From: Sulfitobacter sp. M39
GTDB taxonomy: Bacteria; Pseudomonadota; Alphaproteobacteria; Rhodobacterales; Rhodobacteraceae
Direction of reading: 5' to 3'
Assembly (NCBI RefSeq): GCF_021735935.1
Contig: NZ_WMDZ01000001.1
Span: 2,418,001-2,482,000, forward strand
DNA length: 64,000 nt
Shown: positions 49,713-59,680 of the stretch, one piece after another
How positions within the stretch are numbered: the stretch's first letter is position 1
Layout of the letters: each line of letters opens with the position of its first letter
Made by a program: the position numbers and the translations under genes
The notes under the pieces: generated by a model
What the model saw: only the letters and a program-made list of their open reading frames with translations
Databases searched by the model: none
What the model was told of the DNA's origin: nothing

Positions 49713-50918
49713 CTAGCCCTGCTGGAACACCGCCAAGACTTCCGCGCGAATGATCCGTGCGATCAGCGCGCAATCATCCAACGAGAATGTCAGCGGAACG
49801 CGCATGTCGATGATACTGGCGAGCACCACATCGCTGGCGGGCAGCGCAGAGGGGTCGGCATAACGCCATGAATCGTATCGGCTGGTAAAGCCCTGAGGCT
49901 CCGCCCCGCCGAACCACTTCAGCTCCACCCCGCGGGCTGCGCAGCGGGTCAACACCGATGTGATGGCCTCGGGGGTCCAGCCGGACAGCAGGAACTGGAA
50001 CGACGATCCGACAAAGCGTTCCACCGTGGGGCGGTCGATGAGCGTCAGGCCGGACGTGTCGCGCAAGCCGTCGTGGATCACGTGATACCGCACATTCCAC
50101 CCGTCGATCTGGGCCTCAAGCCGCTTGAGCTGCGGTCGCAGGATCGCCGCGCGCAGGTTATCCATCCGGCCAGAGATATTGGGCGTGTCGTATTTCACCG
50201 TCTCGAATGTTTCGGGCGGCGGCCCTGCCAGATGCCGGTCATAAAGCATATAGGACCCTGACAGCATGATCGCCCGCGCCGCAAGTGCGGCATCATCGGT
50301 GACCAGCAGCCCGCCCTCGCCCGCGTTGACGTGTTTATAGGTCTGACAGGAATAGCACCCCACCGCCCCATGCCGCCCCGAGGGCACGCCGTTCCAGCTT
50401 GCCCCCATGGTATGGGCGCAATCTTCTACCACGGTGACACCGGCTGCGTCACAAAGCGCCATCAACCGGTCCATGTCGCAGATATGCCCGCGCATATGGC
50501 TTAGCAGCAGCACCCGCGCCTGATCCAGCTTGGCGGCCAGATCGTCCAGATCGATCACCAGCCCTTGCGTGACATCGACAAAGACAGGCGTGGCCCCGAC
50601 CGCGGCAATCGCGCCGGGCACGGGGGCCAGCGTGAAAGCGTTGGACAGCACCCGGTCCCCCGGCTTCACGCCAACAGCACGCAAGGCGGTCGCGATGGCA
50701 TAGCCGCCCGAGGCCACGGCGAGGCAGTATTGCGCGCCCACCATCGCGGCGAATTCCTGCTCTAGCAGCGCGGCCTCGGCGGTTTCGCCGGGCGCGGTGT
50801 TATAGCGGTGCAGTCGCCCGTGGCGCATCACGGCGACGGCGGCGTCGATGGCTTCCTCGGGGATCGGCTCTTGCTGGGTGAAGCTGCCCGAGAACACCTC
50901 TGCCGTGTCAGATGCCAT
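49713..50918 (-). CDS. DegT/DnrJ/EryC1/StrS-family aminotransferase
   Basis: A 401-residue PLP enzyme of the sugar-aminotransferase type. VLLLSHMRGHICDMDRLMALC and VVEDCAHTMGASWNG surround the PLP ring site (Asp and His), and CYSCQTYKHVNAGEGGLLV has the Schiff-base Lys. The start at 50918 (ATG) is used, one base after the gph stop. No sugar-nucleotide pathway genes adjoin it, so the substrate is unknown. Confidence 0.9.
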   Translation of the reverse strand: MASDTAEVFSGSFTQQEPIPEEAIDAAVAVMRHGRLHRYNTAPGETAEAALLEQEFAAMVGAQYCLAVASGGYAIATALRAVGVKPGDRVLSNAFTLAPVPGAIAAVGATPVFVDVTQGLVIDLDDLAAKLDQARVLLLSHMRGHICDMDRLMALCDAAGVTVVEDCAHTMGASWNGVPSGRHGAVGCYSCQTYKHVNAGEGGLLVTDDAALAARAIMLSGSYMLYDRHLAGPPPETFETVKYDTPNISGRMDNLRAAILRPQLKRLEAQIDGWNVRYHVIHDGLRDTSGLTLIDRPTVERFVGSSFQFLLSGWTPEAITSVLTRCAARGVELKWFGGAEPQGFTSRYDSWRYADPSALPASDVVLASIIDMRVPLTFSLDDCALIARIIRAEVLAVFQQG

Positions 50919-50919
50919 G

Positions 50920-51591
50920 TCAGACGGCACCGATCAGACGGGTAACGATGTCGGGCAGGTCGTCATAGTGGTCCAGCAAAGCTTCGGGGCCAAGTGCTGC
51001 CATATCATCGCCCGAGGGACCAAAGGACACCAACACGCAAGGCACCCCCGCCGCGCGCGCCGTCTCGCGGTCGGTATTGGTATCGCCCACAAGCAAGCAC
51101 AGCGCGGGGTCGCCCCCGGCACGCCGCGCGGTTTCGAACAGATGCTCCGGATCGGGCTTGCGGATTGCCAGCGTATCGGCCCCCACCATCGCACCAAAGG
51201 CATCGCGCACGCCAAGCTTGGTCAGCAGCGTATGCGCCAGCCCTTCAGGCTTGTTGGTGCAGATCGCCACGCGGTAGCCCGCGGCCTTCAACGCCTCAAC
51301 CGCCTGCATCGCGCCGGGGTAAAGCACGGTATGCGTGTTGATCTCGCGGCCATAGGCTTCGAGCAGCATGGGATAGTAGCGGTCGATGGTCTCGGCGTCG
51401 TCGGCGCGCCCCAAACGCTCCATGCCCAACCGCAGCATCGCCCGGCCGCCTTTCAGCGCCGTACCTGCATCGGTCTTGGCATCCAGCACATCGCCCTCGC
51501 CCATGTCGCGGAAACAGGCATTGGCCGCGGCGATCAAGTCTCCGCTCGTGTCCGCGAGCGTCCCGTCGAGGTCGAATACGACTGTTTTCAT
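50920..51591 (-). CDS. gph: HAD-family phosphoglycolate phosphatase
   Basis: A 223-residue haloacid dehalogenase-like phosphatase. The nucleophile motif VVFDLDGTLADT opens the protein, a Thr/Ser motif II (AICTNKPEG) follows, and the Asp-rich motif IV is LLVGDTNTDRETARAAGVP. The start at 51591 has AAAGGA six bases away. Phosphoglycolate is the likely substrate, with other phosphates possible. It is divergent from glmU. Confidence 0.9.
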   Translation of the reverse strand: MKTVVFDLDGTLADTSGDLIAAANACFRDMGEGDVLDAKTDAGTALKGGRAMLRLGMERLGRADDAETIDRYYPMLLEAYGREINTHTVLYPGAMQAVEALKAAGYRVAICTNKPEGLAHTLLTKLGVRDAFGAMVGADTLAIRKPDPEHLFETARRAGGDPALCLLVGDTNTDRETARAAGVPCVLVSFGPSGDDMAALGPEALLDHYDDLPDIVTRLIGAV

Positions 51592-51709
51592 CGGCATTCC
51601 TTTGCTGAATGTGTTGCAGGCGGAAATCTTCTTTGATGACCCCTAGCCTTGCGCAAAATCGCCAACAAGGTAAAGAGAGCGGACATTAAATTGATTAAAG
51701 AGATTATAC

Positions 51710-53062
51710 ATGGAAGTTGCACTGATCCTTTTGGCCGCAGGCAAAGGTACCCGCATGCAATCGGATCTGCCCAAGGTTCTGCATGCCGTCGCCCACGCAC
51801 CACTGTTAGAGCACGCCATGGCATCAGGTGCCGCGCTGTCGCCTGCCCGCACGGTCGTTGTCGCAGGCCACGGGGCAGATCAGGTCCGCGCCGCTGCGCA
51901 GGCTTTTGATGACGAAGCACAGGTCGTTGTGCAAGAGGAACAATTGGGCACCGCCCACGCCGTTGGTCAGGCGCGCGAGGCGCTGGCAGGCTTCGACGGC
52001 ACCGCCATCGTGCTTTATGGCGATACGCCCTTCGTGCAGACCGAAACGCTTGAAAACATGTGCGCGGCACTTGAGACGAATGATGTCGTCGTGCTGGGTT
52101 TTGACGCCGCTGATCCTGCCCGCTATGGCCGTTTGGTGATGCAGGGCGACAGCCTTGACCGCATCGTTGAATACAAAGATGCCACAGATGCAGAGCGTGC
52201 GATAACCCTTTGTAATAGCGGCGTTGTCGCGTGTAAATCCGATCTGCTGTTTGATCTGATTGATGCCGTTGGCAACGACAACGCGTCGGAAGAATACTAC
52301 CTCACCGATATCATCGGCATTGCCCGGGAACGCGGGCTGAAAGCCACTGCCGTGACCTGTGACGAGGCCGAGACGATGGGCGTGAACTCCCGCGCGGATC
52401 TGGCCGCTGCCGACGCCGCGTTCCAGTCGCGCGCTCGTGCAGCCATGCTCGAGGACGGTATCACGCTGATGGCCCCCGAGACGGTCTATTTCGCCCGCGA
52501 CACCTATATCGGCCGCGACACGGTGATCGAACCCAATGTGGTCTTTGGCCCCGGCGTGACGATTGAATCCGGTGCCACCATCCGCGCGTTCAGCCACCTT
52601 GAAGGCTGCCACGTCGCACGCGGCGGGGTCATCGGCCCCTACGCCCGCCTGCGCCCCGGTGCAGAGCTGTCCGAGGATGTGCGCATCGGCAACTTTGTCG
52701 AGGTCAAGAACGCGCAGATCGCCGAAGGGGCCAAGGTGAACCACCTGAGCTATATCGGCGACGCGACCATCGGCGCCAAAGCCAATATCGGCGCGGGCAC
52801 GATCACCTGCAACTATGACGGCGTGATGAAGCACCACACCCATATCGGGGCCAACGCCTTTATCGGGTCGAACACCATGCTGGTGGCCCCCGTGCATATC
52901 GGCGACGGCGCCATGACGGGATCGGGGTCGGTCATCACCTCGGATGTGGAGGCGGACGCGCTGGCGCTGGCGCGTGCACATCAAGTCGAAAAACCGGGCA
53001 TGGCGCGGAAATTGTTGGAAATGTTAAAGGCCAAGAAGGCCAAACAGCAGAGAGGCAGCTAA
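51710..53062 (+). CDS. glmU: bifunctional GlcNAc-1-P uridyltransferase / GlcN-1-P acetyltransferase
   Basis: A 450-residue enzyme making UDP-GlcNAc for peptidoglycan and LPS. The N-terminal uridyltransferase has LLAAGKGTRMQSDLPKVLH. The C-terminal left-handed beta helix with many hexapeptides (EPNVVFGPGVTIESGATI...) has the acetyltransferase, including NCDYDGV-type NYDGV and HHTHIG. The leader before it is AT-rich with AAAGAG. It is 2 bases before glmS. Confidence 0.97.
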   Translation: MEVALILLAAGKGTRMQSDLPKVLHAVAHAPLLEHAMASGAALSPARTVVVAGHGADQVRAAAQAFDDEAQVVVQEEQLGTAHAVGQAREALAGFDGTAIVLYGDTPFVQTETLENMCAALETNDVVVLGFDAADPARYGRLVMQGDSLDRIVEYKDATDAERAITLCNSGVVACKSDLLFDLIDAVGNDNASEEYYLTDIIGIARERGLKATAVTCDEAETMGVNSRADLAAADAAFQSRARAAMLEDGITLMAPETVYFARDTYIGRDTVIEPNVVFGPGVTIESGATIRAFSHLEGCHVARGGVIGPYARLRPGAELSEDVRIGNFVEVKNAQIAEGAKVNHLSYIGDATIGAKANIGAGTITCNYDGVMKHHTHIGANAFIGSNTMLVAPVHIGDGAMTGSGSVITSDVEADALALARAHQVEKPGMARKLLEMLKAKKAKQQRGS

Positions 53063-53064
53063 TC

Positions 53065-54885
53065 ATGTGTGGTATTGTCGGTATCCTTGGCCAACACGAA
53101 GTTGCGCCTACCCTTGTCGAAGCCCTGAAACGTCTGGAATATCGCGGCTATGACAGCGCCGGTATCGCGACGATTGACGCGGGCAAGCTGGACCGCCGCC
53201 GCGCGGTCGGCAAACTGGTGAACCTGTCGGATCTACTGGTGCACGAACCGCTCGCCGGGAAGTCGGGCATCGGGCATACCCGTTGGGCGACCCATGGTGC
53301 GCCATCGGTCACCAATGCGCACCCGCATCAGGCGGGGCCGGTGGCTGTCGTGCATAATGGCATCATCGAAAACTTCCGCGAGCTGCGCGCCGAACTGGCC
53401 CAGGACGGCGTTGAATTCGTGACCGAGACGGACACGGAAACGGTCGTGCTGCTGACCCAGAAATACATGGCCGAAGGACTGGGCCCTGTAGACGCCGCGA
53501 CCAAAACCATCGCGCGGCTACACGGGGCGTTCGCGCTGGCGTTCCTGTTTGACGGCCAAGACGATCTGATGATCGGCGCGCGCAAGGGGGCCCCGCTGGC
53601 CGTCGGCTATGGCGACAACGAGATGTATCTGGGCAGCGACGCGATTGCGCTGTCACCCATGACGGACCGTGTGACCTACCTCGAGGAAGGCGACCGCGCC
53701 GTTCTGACCCGCACCTCGATCAAGATCTACGACGCCAATGATGCCCCTGTTGACCGTGTGGTCAAGAAGATCAGCCTGGATACCACCCGCATCGACAAGG
53801 CCGGCCACAAACACTTTATGGCGAAAGAGATCGCAGAGCAGCCCGCTGTCATTGGCGAGGCCCTGTCGCGCTACCTCACCGCGGACGGAGAGATCATGCT
53901 GCCCGATCCGGGGCTCGATTTCACCAAGATCGACCGTATCACCATGGTCGCCTGCGGCACGGCCTTCTACGCCTGCCTCACCGCGAAATACTGGTTCGAA
54001 CAGATCGCCCGCATGCCGGTCGAGGTCGATGTCGCGTCGGAGTTCCGCTATCGTGAACCGCCCATCTCGGACCGGACAATGGCGCTGTTTGTCAGCCAGT
54101 CGGGCGAAACCGCTGACACGCTGGCCGCGCTGCGCTATTGTGCGGGCAAGGCCGATCTCATCACCTCGGTCGTCAATGTGACTGAATCCTCCATCGCGCG
54201 GGAAAGCAATCTGGCGTTGCCGATCCACGCCGGTGTCGAGGTGGGCGTCGCCTCTACCAAAGCCTTTACCTGCCAGTTGACTGTCTTGTTCCTGATGGTG
54301 CTGAAAGCCGCCGTGGACCGCGGCGCGATCACCAAGGAAGAGCTGGCCGATTATCTCTCTGGTCTGCGGTCCATGCCGTCGCTGATCAACACCGCGCTCG
54401 AACAGAACGCCGCCCTGCGCGACGAAGCCTACAAGCTTTCCTCGGCCCGTGATGTGTTGTTCCTGGGGCGTGGCGCGATGTTCCCACTCGCCCTTGAAGG
54501 CGCGCTAAAACTGAAAGAAATCAGTTATATACACGCCGAAGCTTATGCGTCGGGAGAGCTCAAACACGGCCCGATCGCGCTGATCGATGAAAACGTGCCT
54601 GTGGTGGTCATGGCCCCCAACGACACGCTCTTCGACAAGACCGTCAGCAACATGCAAGAGGTCATGGCGCGCAAGGGCAAGGTTATCCTGATCTCGGATC
54701 GTGCGGGGCTGGACGAAGCCGCCGAAGGCACGTGGGGGCAGATCGAGATGCCACCTGTGGCCGATGCGCTCGCTCCCATCCTCTATGCGATCCCGGCGCA
54801 GTTGCTGGCCTATCACACCGCGATTGCCAAAGGCACCGATGTCGACCAACCGCGAAACCTAGCAAAATCGGTGACTGTGGAATGA
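53065..54885 (+). CDS. glmS: glucosamine-6-phosphate synthase (isomerizing)
   Basis: A 606-residue enzyme converting fructose-6-P and glutamine to GlcN-6-P. The N-terminal nucleophile Cys2 is in MCGIVGI, RGYDSAG is the glutaminase site, and two SIS domains follow (SQSGETADTLAALRYC) with the C-terminal DVDQPRNLAKSVTVE. The length is normal. Only two bases separate it from glmU, so there is no room for the glmS ribozyme. Confidence 0.98.
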   Translation: MCGIVGILGQHEVAPTLVEALKRLEYRGYDSAGIATIDAGKLDRRRAVGKLVNLSDLLVHEPLAGKSGIGHTRWATHGAPSVTNAHPHQAGPVAVVHNGIIENFRELRAELAQDGVEFVTETDTETVVLLTQKYMAEGLGPVDAATKTIARLHGAFALAFLFDGQDDLMIGARKGAPLAVGYGDNEMYLGSDAIALSPMTDRVTYLEEGDRAVLTRTSIKIYDANDAPVDRVVKKISLDTTRIDKAGHKHFMAKEIAEQPAVIGEALSRYLTADGEIMLPDPGLDFTKIDRITMVACGTAFYACLTAKYWFEQIARMPVEVDVASEFRYREPPISDRTMALFVSQSGETADTLAALRYCAGKADLITSVVNVTESSIARESNLALPIHAGVEVGVASTKAFTCQLTVLFLMVLKAAVDRGAITKEELADYLSGLRSMPSLINTALEQNAALRDEAYKLSSARDVLFLGRGAMFPLALEGALKLKEISYIHAEAYASGELKHGPIALIDENVPVVVMAPNDTLFDKTVSNMQEVMARKGKVILISDRAGLDEAAEGTWGQIEMPPVADALAPILYAIPAQLLAYHTAIAKGTDVDQPRNLAKSVTVE

Positions 54886-55619
54886 ACCTTGCCCCCTATA
54901 TGGCGCAGCTGAACGAACTGGCTGATCCCGCCGCTGTCGAGAAAATGCAAGCCTATCACAAGGTGGATCGTCCCTATCTGGGCGTCGCCAATCCGCAGAT
55001 CAACGATCTGACCAAAGCGTGGCGGGCTGAGCTGTCGCTGACCGACCGGATCGCGCTGGCCGATGCCCTGTGGCAGACGGATATCTTCGAGGCGCGGGTG
55101 GCGGCAGCCAAGCTGTTGACCCAGGCCCGCCTGCGCCCGGATGACGAACCCGCGTGGCAGTTGATCCAAAGCTGGGTACCGGACTTCGACAGCTGGGCCA
55201 TCGCGGATCATGCCTGCATGGCGGCGCAAAAACGTTTGCTGGCGGACCCTCAACGTCTGGATGTGGTCGAGACCTGGACCCAATCGGGCGACCTCTGGTC
55301 GAAGCGGGCGGCGCTTGTCGCCACCCTGCCCTGGACCAAGCAGAACAACCCCAAGCCCGAAGAGCTGGACGCGCGCGAGCGTATCCTTGGCTGGGCGGCA
55401 GGGTATCTTCCGGTCAAGAACGGTATCCTGCAAAAGGCCATCGCGTGGTGGGTCCGCGACCTCAGCCGTCATGACCCGGTCCGCGCCGCCGCCTTTATCG
55501 AGGACAACCGCGCCACCCTCAAACCCTATGCGATCAAGGAAGCCGCGCGCCATATGCCGCACTTCCCGCTGGAAGCCCCAGTGGCGGCGGAAGACGAAGC
55601 CCCCGCATCAGACAGCTAA
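54882..55619 (+). CDS. DNA alkylation repair protein (AlkD-like)
   Basis: A 245-residue, all-helical HEAT-like repeat protein. The start overlaps the glmS stop (ATGA). The pattern (DRPYLGVANPQINDLTKAW, LWQTDIFEARVAAAKLL, WTQSGDLWSKRAALVATLPW) matches the AlkC/AlkD family of glycosylases, which excise N3- and N7-alkylpurines. A catalytic Asp/Trp set seems present (W-S-K-R-A), but the exact activity was not verified. The link to glmS is positional only. Confidence 0.88.
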   Translation: MNLAPYMAQLNELADPAAVEKMQAYHKVDRPYLGVANPQINDLTKAWRAELSLTDRIALADALWQTDIFEARVAAAKLLTQARLRPDDEPAWQLIQSWVPDFDSWAIADHACMAAQKRLLADPQRLDVVETWTQSGDLWSKRAALVATLPWTKQNNPKPEELDARERILGWAAGYLPVKNGILQKAIAWWVRDLSRHDPVRAAAFIEDNRATLKPYAIKEAARHMPHFPLEAPVAAEDEAPASDS

Positions 55620-55628
55620 CCCCTACAG

Positions 55629-55666
55629 AAAACGGGCGTCCAAGGTTCTCCTCGGACGCCCGTTTT
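55629..55666 (+). terminator. bidirectional terminator between the AlkD-like and lipoprotein genes
   Basis: The 13-bp stem AAAACGGGCGTCC / GGACGCCCGTTTT (55629-55641, 55654-55666) has a T-run on both strands, and serves two convergent genes. Confidence 0.85.
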
Positions 55667-55691
55667 GTATCTAACACCATCACCGCGCGGC

Positions 55692-56201
55692 TTAGCCGTT
55701 GGTGGACACTTCAACCTTGGTCAAATCCGTCAGCGACGCGCCAATCAGACGCAGCGCCGACAACGACATGCGGCTCCCGCCCGAGGCAGGTCCATCCAGC
55801 GGGATCAGCTCAACCGTAGAGGATTTGCCCGTCGCGGGGTTCGTCACGCGGCCCTGCATCTCCGATTTTACCAGCGGTGTTTTCATCCACAGCCCCGGCT
55901 CCGTCGCACTGCCAAGCGAGGCGACGGTGGCGCCCAGCGATTTAGCCCCTGCCGCGGCAGGTTTTGACGCCTCGGCGCGTTGTTCGGCCGTGGTAGTGTC
56001 AAGCGCATCGGCTGTGCGTGCCCCAGCAGGCGGACGGGCCGCGGCGGTGGCAGGCGACAAAGACGCCTCTGCACGCGCCTCTGCCTCGGCCGTGGGTGGG
56101 GCTGCGTCCGCCCCGCGTTTGCCTAAACCCAAACGATCCGTTACGCCCGCACATCCGGCCAGAGCAACGACAGCGACACCTAAAATAATATAATGTTTCA
56201 T
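55692..56201 (-). CDS. predicted lipoprotein, function unknown
   Basis: A 169-residue protein with a lipoprotein signal MKHYIILGVAVVALAGC (Cys17). The linker is Ala/Thr/Glu-rich and low complexity (about 20-90). A C-terminal conserved-looking domain follows, with KTPLVKSEMQGRVTNPATGKSSTVELIPLDGPASGGSRMSLSALRLIGASLTDL. I know no function for it. It is probably a periplasmic envelope protein. It is convergent with the AlkD-like gene and divergent from moaA. Confidence 0.8.
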   Translation of the reverse strand: MKHYIILGVAVVALAGCAGVTDRLGLGKRGADAAPPTAEAEARAEASLSPATAAARPPAGARTADALDTTTAEQRAEASKPAAAGAKSLGATVASLGSATEPGLWMKTPLVKSEMQGRVTNPATGKSSTVELIPLDGPASGGSRMSLSALRLIGASLTDLTKVEVSTNG

Positions 56202-56286
56202 GGGCCAAATCTAGCGCTCCGCCTCTGCCGCTTCAATCTCCTAAATGCTACTTGCCCCGGGATGGGCCGATGTTTACCTATGGGAT

Positions 56287-57294
56287 ATGAATGCACCTTT
56301 GATTGACCCGTTCGCCCGCGCTATCACCTATCTGCGCGTCTCCGTCACAGACCGCTGTGACTTTCGCTGTGTTTATTGCATGTCCGAGAATATGAATTTC
56401 CTCCCGAAAAAGGAGCTTCTGACCTTGGAAGAACTGGATCGGCTGTGCACCAACTTTGTTGATCTGGGCGTGCAAAAGCTGCGCATCACCGGCGGAGAGC
56501 CTTTGGTCCGCAAGGGCATCATGACCTTCTTTAACAGCATGACCCGCCATCTGGACGCCGGTACGCTGAAAGAGCTGACGCTGACCACCAATGGCAGCCA
56601 ATTGGAACGCTACGCAGCCGATCTTTATGCTGCGGGCGTGCGCCGTGTGAATGTCTCTCTTGATACGCTGGACGATCAGAAATTCGCTGACATCACCCGT
56701 TGGGGGCGTCTGCCGCAGGTGCTGCGCGGGATCGACGCGGCGCAGAATGCCGGGCTGCGGGTCAAGATCAACGCCGTCGCGCTGAAAGGCTTCAACGAGG
56801 CAGAGCTGCCGTCGATGACCGCATGGTGTGCGGATCGTGGCATTGACCTGACCTGGATCGAGGTGATGCCCATGGGCGACTTGGGCAACGAGGACCGCTT
56901 GGGTCAGTATTGGTCCCTCAAAGACGTGCGCCGCACCTACGAGGAACATTACACCGTCACCGATCTGGCCGAGAACACCGGCGGCCCTGCCCGCTATGTC
57001 CGGCTGGAAGAGACCGGCCAGAAGATCGGCTTTATCACACCGCTGTCCCATAATTTCTGCGAAAGCTGCAACCGCGTGCGGATCACCTGCACCGGTGAAA
57101 TCTACATGTGTCTGGGGCAGGAGGACGTGGCCGATCTGCGCGCGCCCTTGCGCAATCATCCCGATGACGATGCGCCCTTGAAGGACGCAATTCGCGCGGC
57201 AATCAACCTTAAGCCCAAGGGCCACGACTTTGATTATTCACGGCAAAAGCTGGATGGGCAGATGCCCCGCCACATGAGCCACACAGGCGGCTGA
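56287..57294 (+). CDS. moaA: GTP 3',8-cyclase MoaA
   Basis: A 335-residue radical-SAM enzyme opening molybdenum-cofactor synthesis. The N-terminal cluster Cys residues are C24, C28 and C31 ([10 protein letters not shown]), and the C-terminal second cluster is in [28 protein letters not shown] is the SAM-site region. It starts at 56287, where [24 protein letters not shown] begins. No other mo-genes are adjacent. Confidence 0.96.
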   Translation: MNAPLIDPFARAITYLRVSVTDRCDFRCVYCMSENMNFLPKKELLTLEELDRLCTNFVDLGVQKLRITGGEPLVRKGIMTFFNSMTRHLDAGTLKELTLTTNGSQLERYAADLYAAGVRRVNVSLDTLDDQKFADITRWGRLPQVLRGIDAAQNAGLRVKINAVALKGFNEAELPSMTAWCADRGIDLTWIEVMPMGDLGNEDRLGQYWSLKDVRRTYEEHYTVTDLAENTGGPARYVRLEETGQKIGFITPLSHNFCESCNRVRITCTGEIYMCLGQEDVADLRAPLRNHPDDDAPLKDAIRAAINLKPKGHDFDYSRQKLDGQMPRHMSHTGG

Positions 57295-57301
57295 CGCGAC
57301 C

Positions 57302-58588
57302 GTGTCCGCGCCTTTCCTGTACCGCGCCTGGGTTCTTGCCAGCCGCTGCCTGATCCCCTTTGCCGCCAGCGCTGAGGCGCGCAAGCTGAACGCGCAGGAC
57401 GTGCCCGCCGCCCGTGCGGGAGAGAAACGCGGCATCGCCACACAGCCGCGCCCAAGCGGCGGCCCGCTGGTTTGGGTGCATGCGGCCTCCGTGGGCGAAA
57501 GCCTGTCGGTGCTGGCGCTGATAACCCGCATGGGGCACATGCTGCCCGACGCGCATTTCTTGATCACCTCGGGCACCGCGACCTCGGCCAGGCTGGTGGA
57601 CCAACGTCTGCCGCCGCGCAGCCTGCACCAGTTTGCCCCGCTGGACGCCCCCGGCCCGTTGAAGCGGTTCCTGGCCCATTGGCAGCCCGACGCCGCGATA
57701 TTTGTCGAAAGCGAGATCTGGCCGCAGATGCTGCGACGGACCCACGCCACCGGCGCGCCGATGGCGCTGGTCAATGCGCGCATGTCTGACAAGACCGTCG
57801 AGTTCTGGGGGAAATGGCCCCGCACTGCCCGCTACCTGTTTGATGTCTTCACGCTGATCGTGACGCAGAATGACGCGATGGCGCGCAATATGCTCCGCAT
57901 GCATGCCCCCGCCGATCGCGTGTCGCCGGGGGTGAATCTGAAATCAATGGCCGGCCCGCTGCCCGTCGATGCACAGGCGCTGGAGGCTGCGGGCACTGCG
58001 CTTGGCGGGCGTCCGGTCTGGGTCGCGTCCTCCACCCATGAAGGGGAGGAACGCAGCGTGCTCGATGCGCATAATAAGCTTCTTCGCCAGATGCCCGATC
58101 TGTGTCTCATCCTCGCCCCCCGCCACCCCGAACGCGGCAACGCGGTAGAGGCGCTGGTACAGGACGCGGGGATGACCGTGCTGCGTCGCAGCCGTGGGGA
58201 TGCCCCCGGGGGTCAGGTCTATCTGGCCGACACGCTGGGAGAATTGGGCCTGTGGTACAGCCTGTCCGATGTTGTGTTTCTGGGCGGGTCGCTGCTGCCC
58301 ATTGGCGGACATAACCCGTTCGAGGTGGCGCAATCGGGGGCCGCTGTGCTGTCGGGCAACCACGTTGCGGCCTTTGCAGAAACCTACGCCCAGCTTGAGG
58401 CCGAAGGCGCTGCGCGGATCGTGGCGGATGGCGATGATCTGGCCGCCCGCGTTGCCTCGCTCTTGACCAAACCGGATGAGCTGGCGACGATGACCGCTGC
58501 CGCTGCCCGCTTCATCGCGGCACAAGATGACCAGCTTGATGCCATCGCCAGCCGTCTGATCACCACATTGAAGTTGGATACCCCATGA
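57302..58588 (+). CDS. waaA: 3-deoxy-D-manno-octulosonic acid (Kdo) transferase
   Basis: A 428-residue GT-B fold, membrane-associated enzyme adding Kdo to lipid A. LVWVHAASVGESLSVLALI with the catalytic-region Glu, and AIFVESEIWPQML, are diagnostic. Late segments FLGGSLLPIGGHNPFEVAQSGAAVLSG form the CMP-Kdo site. The GTG start at 57302 lies 7 bases after moaA. Its end overlaps the glycosyltransferase start (ATGA). An LPS-bearing envelope follows from its presence. Confidence 0.94.
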   Translation: MSAPFLYRAWVLASRCLIPFAASAEARKLNAQDVPAARAGEKRGIATQPRPSGGPLVWVHAASVGESLSVLALITRMGHMLPDAHFLITSGTATSARLVDQRLPPRSLHQFAPLDAPGPLKRFLAHWQPDAAIFVESEIWPQMLRRTHATGAPMALVNARMSDKTVEFWGKWPRTARYLFDVFTLIVTQNDAMARNMLRMHAPADRVSPGVNLKSMAGPLPVDAQALEAAGTALGGRPVWVASSTHEGEERSVLDAHNKLLRQMPDLCLILAPRHPERGNAVEALVQDAGMTVLRRSRGDAPGGQVYLADTLGELGLWYSLSDVVFLGGSLLPIGGHNPFEVAQSGAAVLSGNHVAAFAETYAQLEAEGAARIVADGDDLAARVASLLTKPDELATMTAAAARFIAAQDDQLDAIASRLITTLKLDTP

Positions 58589-59646
58589 CGCACCCCCTTG
58601 CCCGCACCGATGTGATCGCGCCGAATTTCAAACGCAGGCTCAGCGGCGTCACGGCCACTGTGATGCGGCTGGTGCCCGTCCAATCGCGCGATATCTCTAT
58701 CACGGCGACGGGCCCCGTTGTGCCTGAGGATGTGCCGCAGGTGCCGCTGGCCTCGCTTGTGACGATGTCGCGCCGCGGGCCGTCGCCGTCGGGCTGGCGG
58801 GTCTGGCACGCGCGGCGCAACGTCGAGATGCTGGGCGGGCTGGCGCTGCGCTATCTGCTGGGCAAGCGGCTCAAGCTGATGTTCACCTCGGCTAGCCAAC
58901 GCGAACAGACCGGCCTGACGCGCTGGCTGATCCGGCGGATGGATGCCGTGGTGGCGACCTCGGACCGGACCAACGCCTATCTGGAAAACCCCGGCCATGT
59001 GATCATGCACGGGATCGACACCGAGGGCTTTGCCCCCTCGCCCGACCGCGCCGCCCTGCGCGCCGAGCTTAAGCTGCCCCTGAACGCGACGCTGGTGGGC
59101 TGCTATGGCCGTATCCGCGCACAAAAGGGCACCGATGCGTTTGTCGAGGCGATGCTGCCGATCCTGCAGGACAACCCTGATGTTGTCGCCCTTGTGATGG
59201 GACGCGCGACCGAGAAATACGAGAGCTTCGAGAAGGGCCTGAAAGACCGCGCCCGCGCTGAAGGGCTGTCGGACCGGATGCTGTTCCTGCCAGAGGTGCC
59301 TGTGGGCGATATGGCGGATTTCTACCGCGTGCTGGACCTGTACGTCGCCCCCCAAAGGTGGGAGGGCTTCGGCCTCACCCCGATCGAGGCGATGGCCTGC
59401 GGTGTACCCGTGGTCGCGACCCGTGTGGGTGCCTTTGAAAAGCTGGTGGTGCAAGGTACGACGGGCCTACTGGTGGACCCCGATGACATCCCCGCGCTCG
59501 AGGCCGCGACGCGCGATGCCCTGTCCGACCGAACCCGACTGGCCGCATGGGCACAGGCCGGGCGCAGCTATGTGATGTCGGATTTCTCTATCGCGCGCGA
59601 AGCGGCGGCGCTGGTGAAAATCTATCATAAACTGCTGGCGGCATAG
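58585..59646 (+). CDS. glycosyltransferase family 4 protein
   Basis: A 353-residue GT-B enzyme. The C-domain has GCYGRIRAQKGTDAFVEA, then DLYVAPQRWEGFGLTPIEAMACGVPVVATRVGAF, with the EX7E-type pattern of GT4. It is translationally coupled to waaA, so a later step of LPS core assembly is likely. The sugar is unknown. Confidence 0.88.
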   Translation: MTHPLARTDVIAPNFKRRLSGVTATVMRLVPVQSRDISITATGPVVPEDVPQVPLASLVTMSRRGPSPSGWRVWHARRNVEMLGGLALRYLLGKRLKLMFTSASQREQTGLTRWLIRRMDAVVATSDRTNAYLENPGHVIMHGIDTEGFAPSPDRAALRAELKLPLNATLVGCYGRIRAQKGTDAFVEAMLPILQDNPDVVALVMGRATEKYESFEKGLKDRARAEGLSDRMLFLPEVPVGDMADFYRVLDLYVAPQRWEGFGLTPIEAMACGVPVVATRVGAFEKLVVQGTTGLLVDPDDIPALEAATRDALSDRTRLAAWAQAGRSYVMSDFSIAREAAALVKIYHKLLAA

Positions 59647-59680
59647 GGCGCGGGTTTCCCCCCGCCCCATGCCTGTGTGA

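Noticed and set aside
53063-53064. glmS ribozyme ahead of glmS
   Set aside because: glmU ends two bases before glmS, so there is no room.
56202-56286. Molybdenum-cofactor riboswitch before moaA
   Set aside because: The gap is 85 bases with no recognisable stem pattern; the ribosome binding region is also weak.
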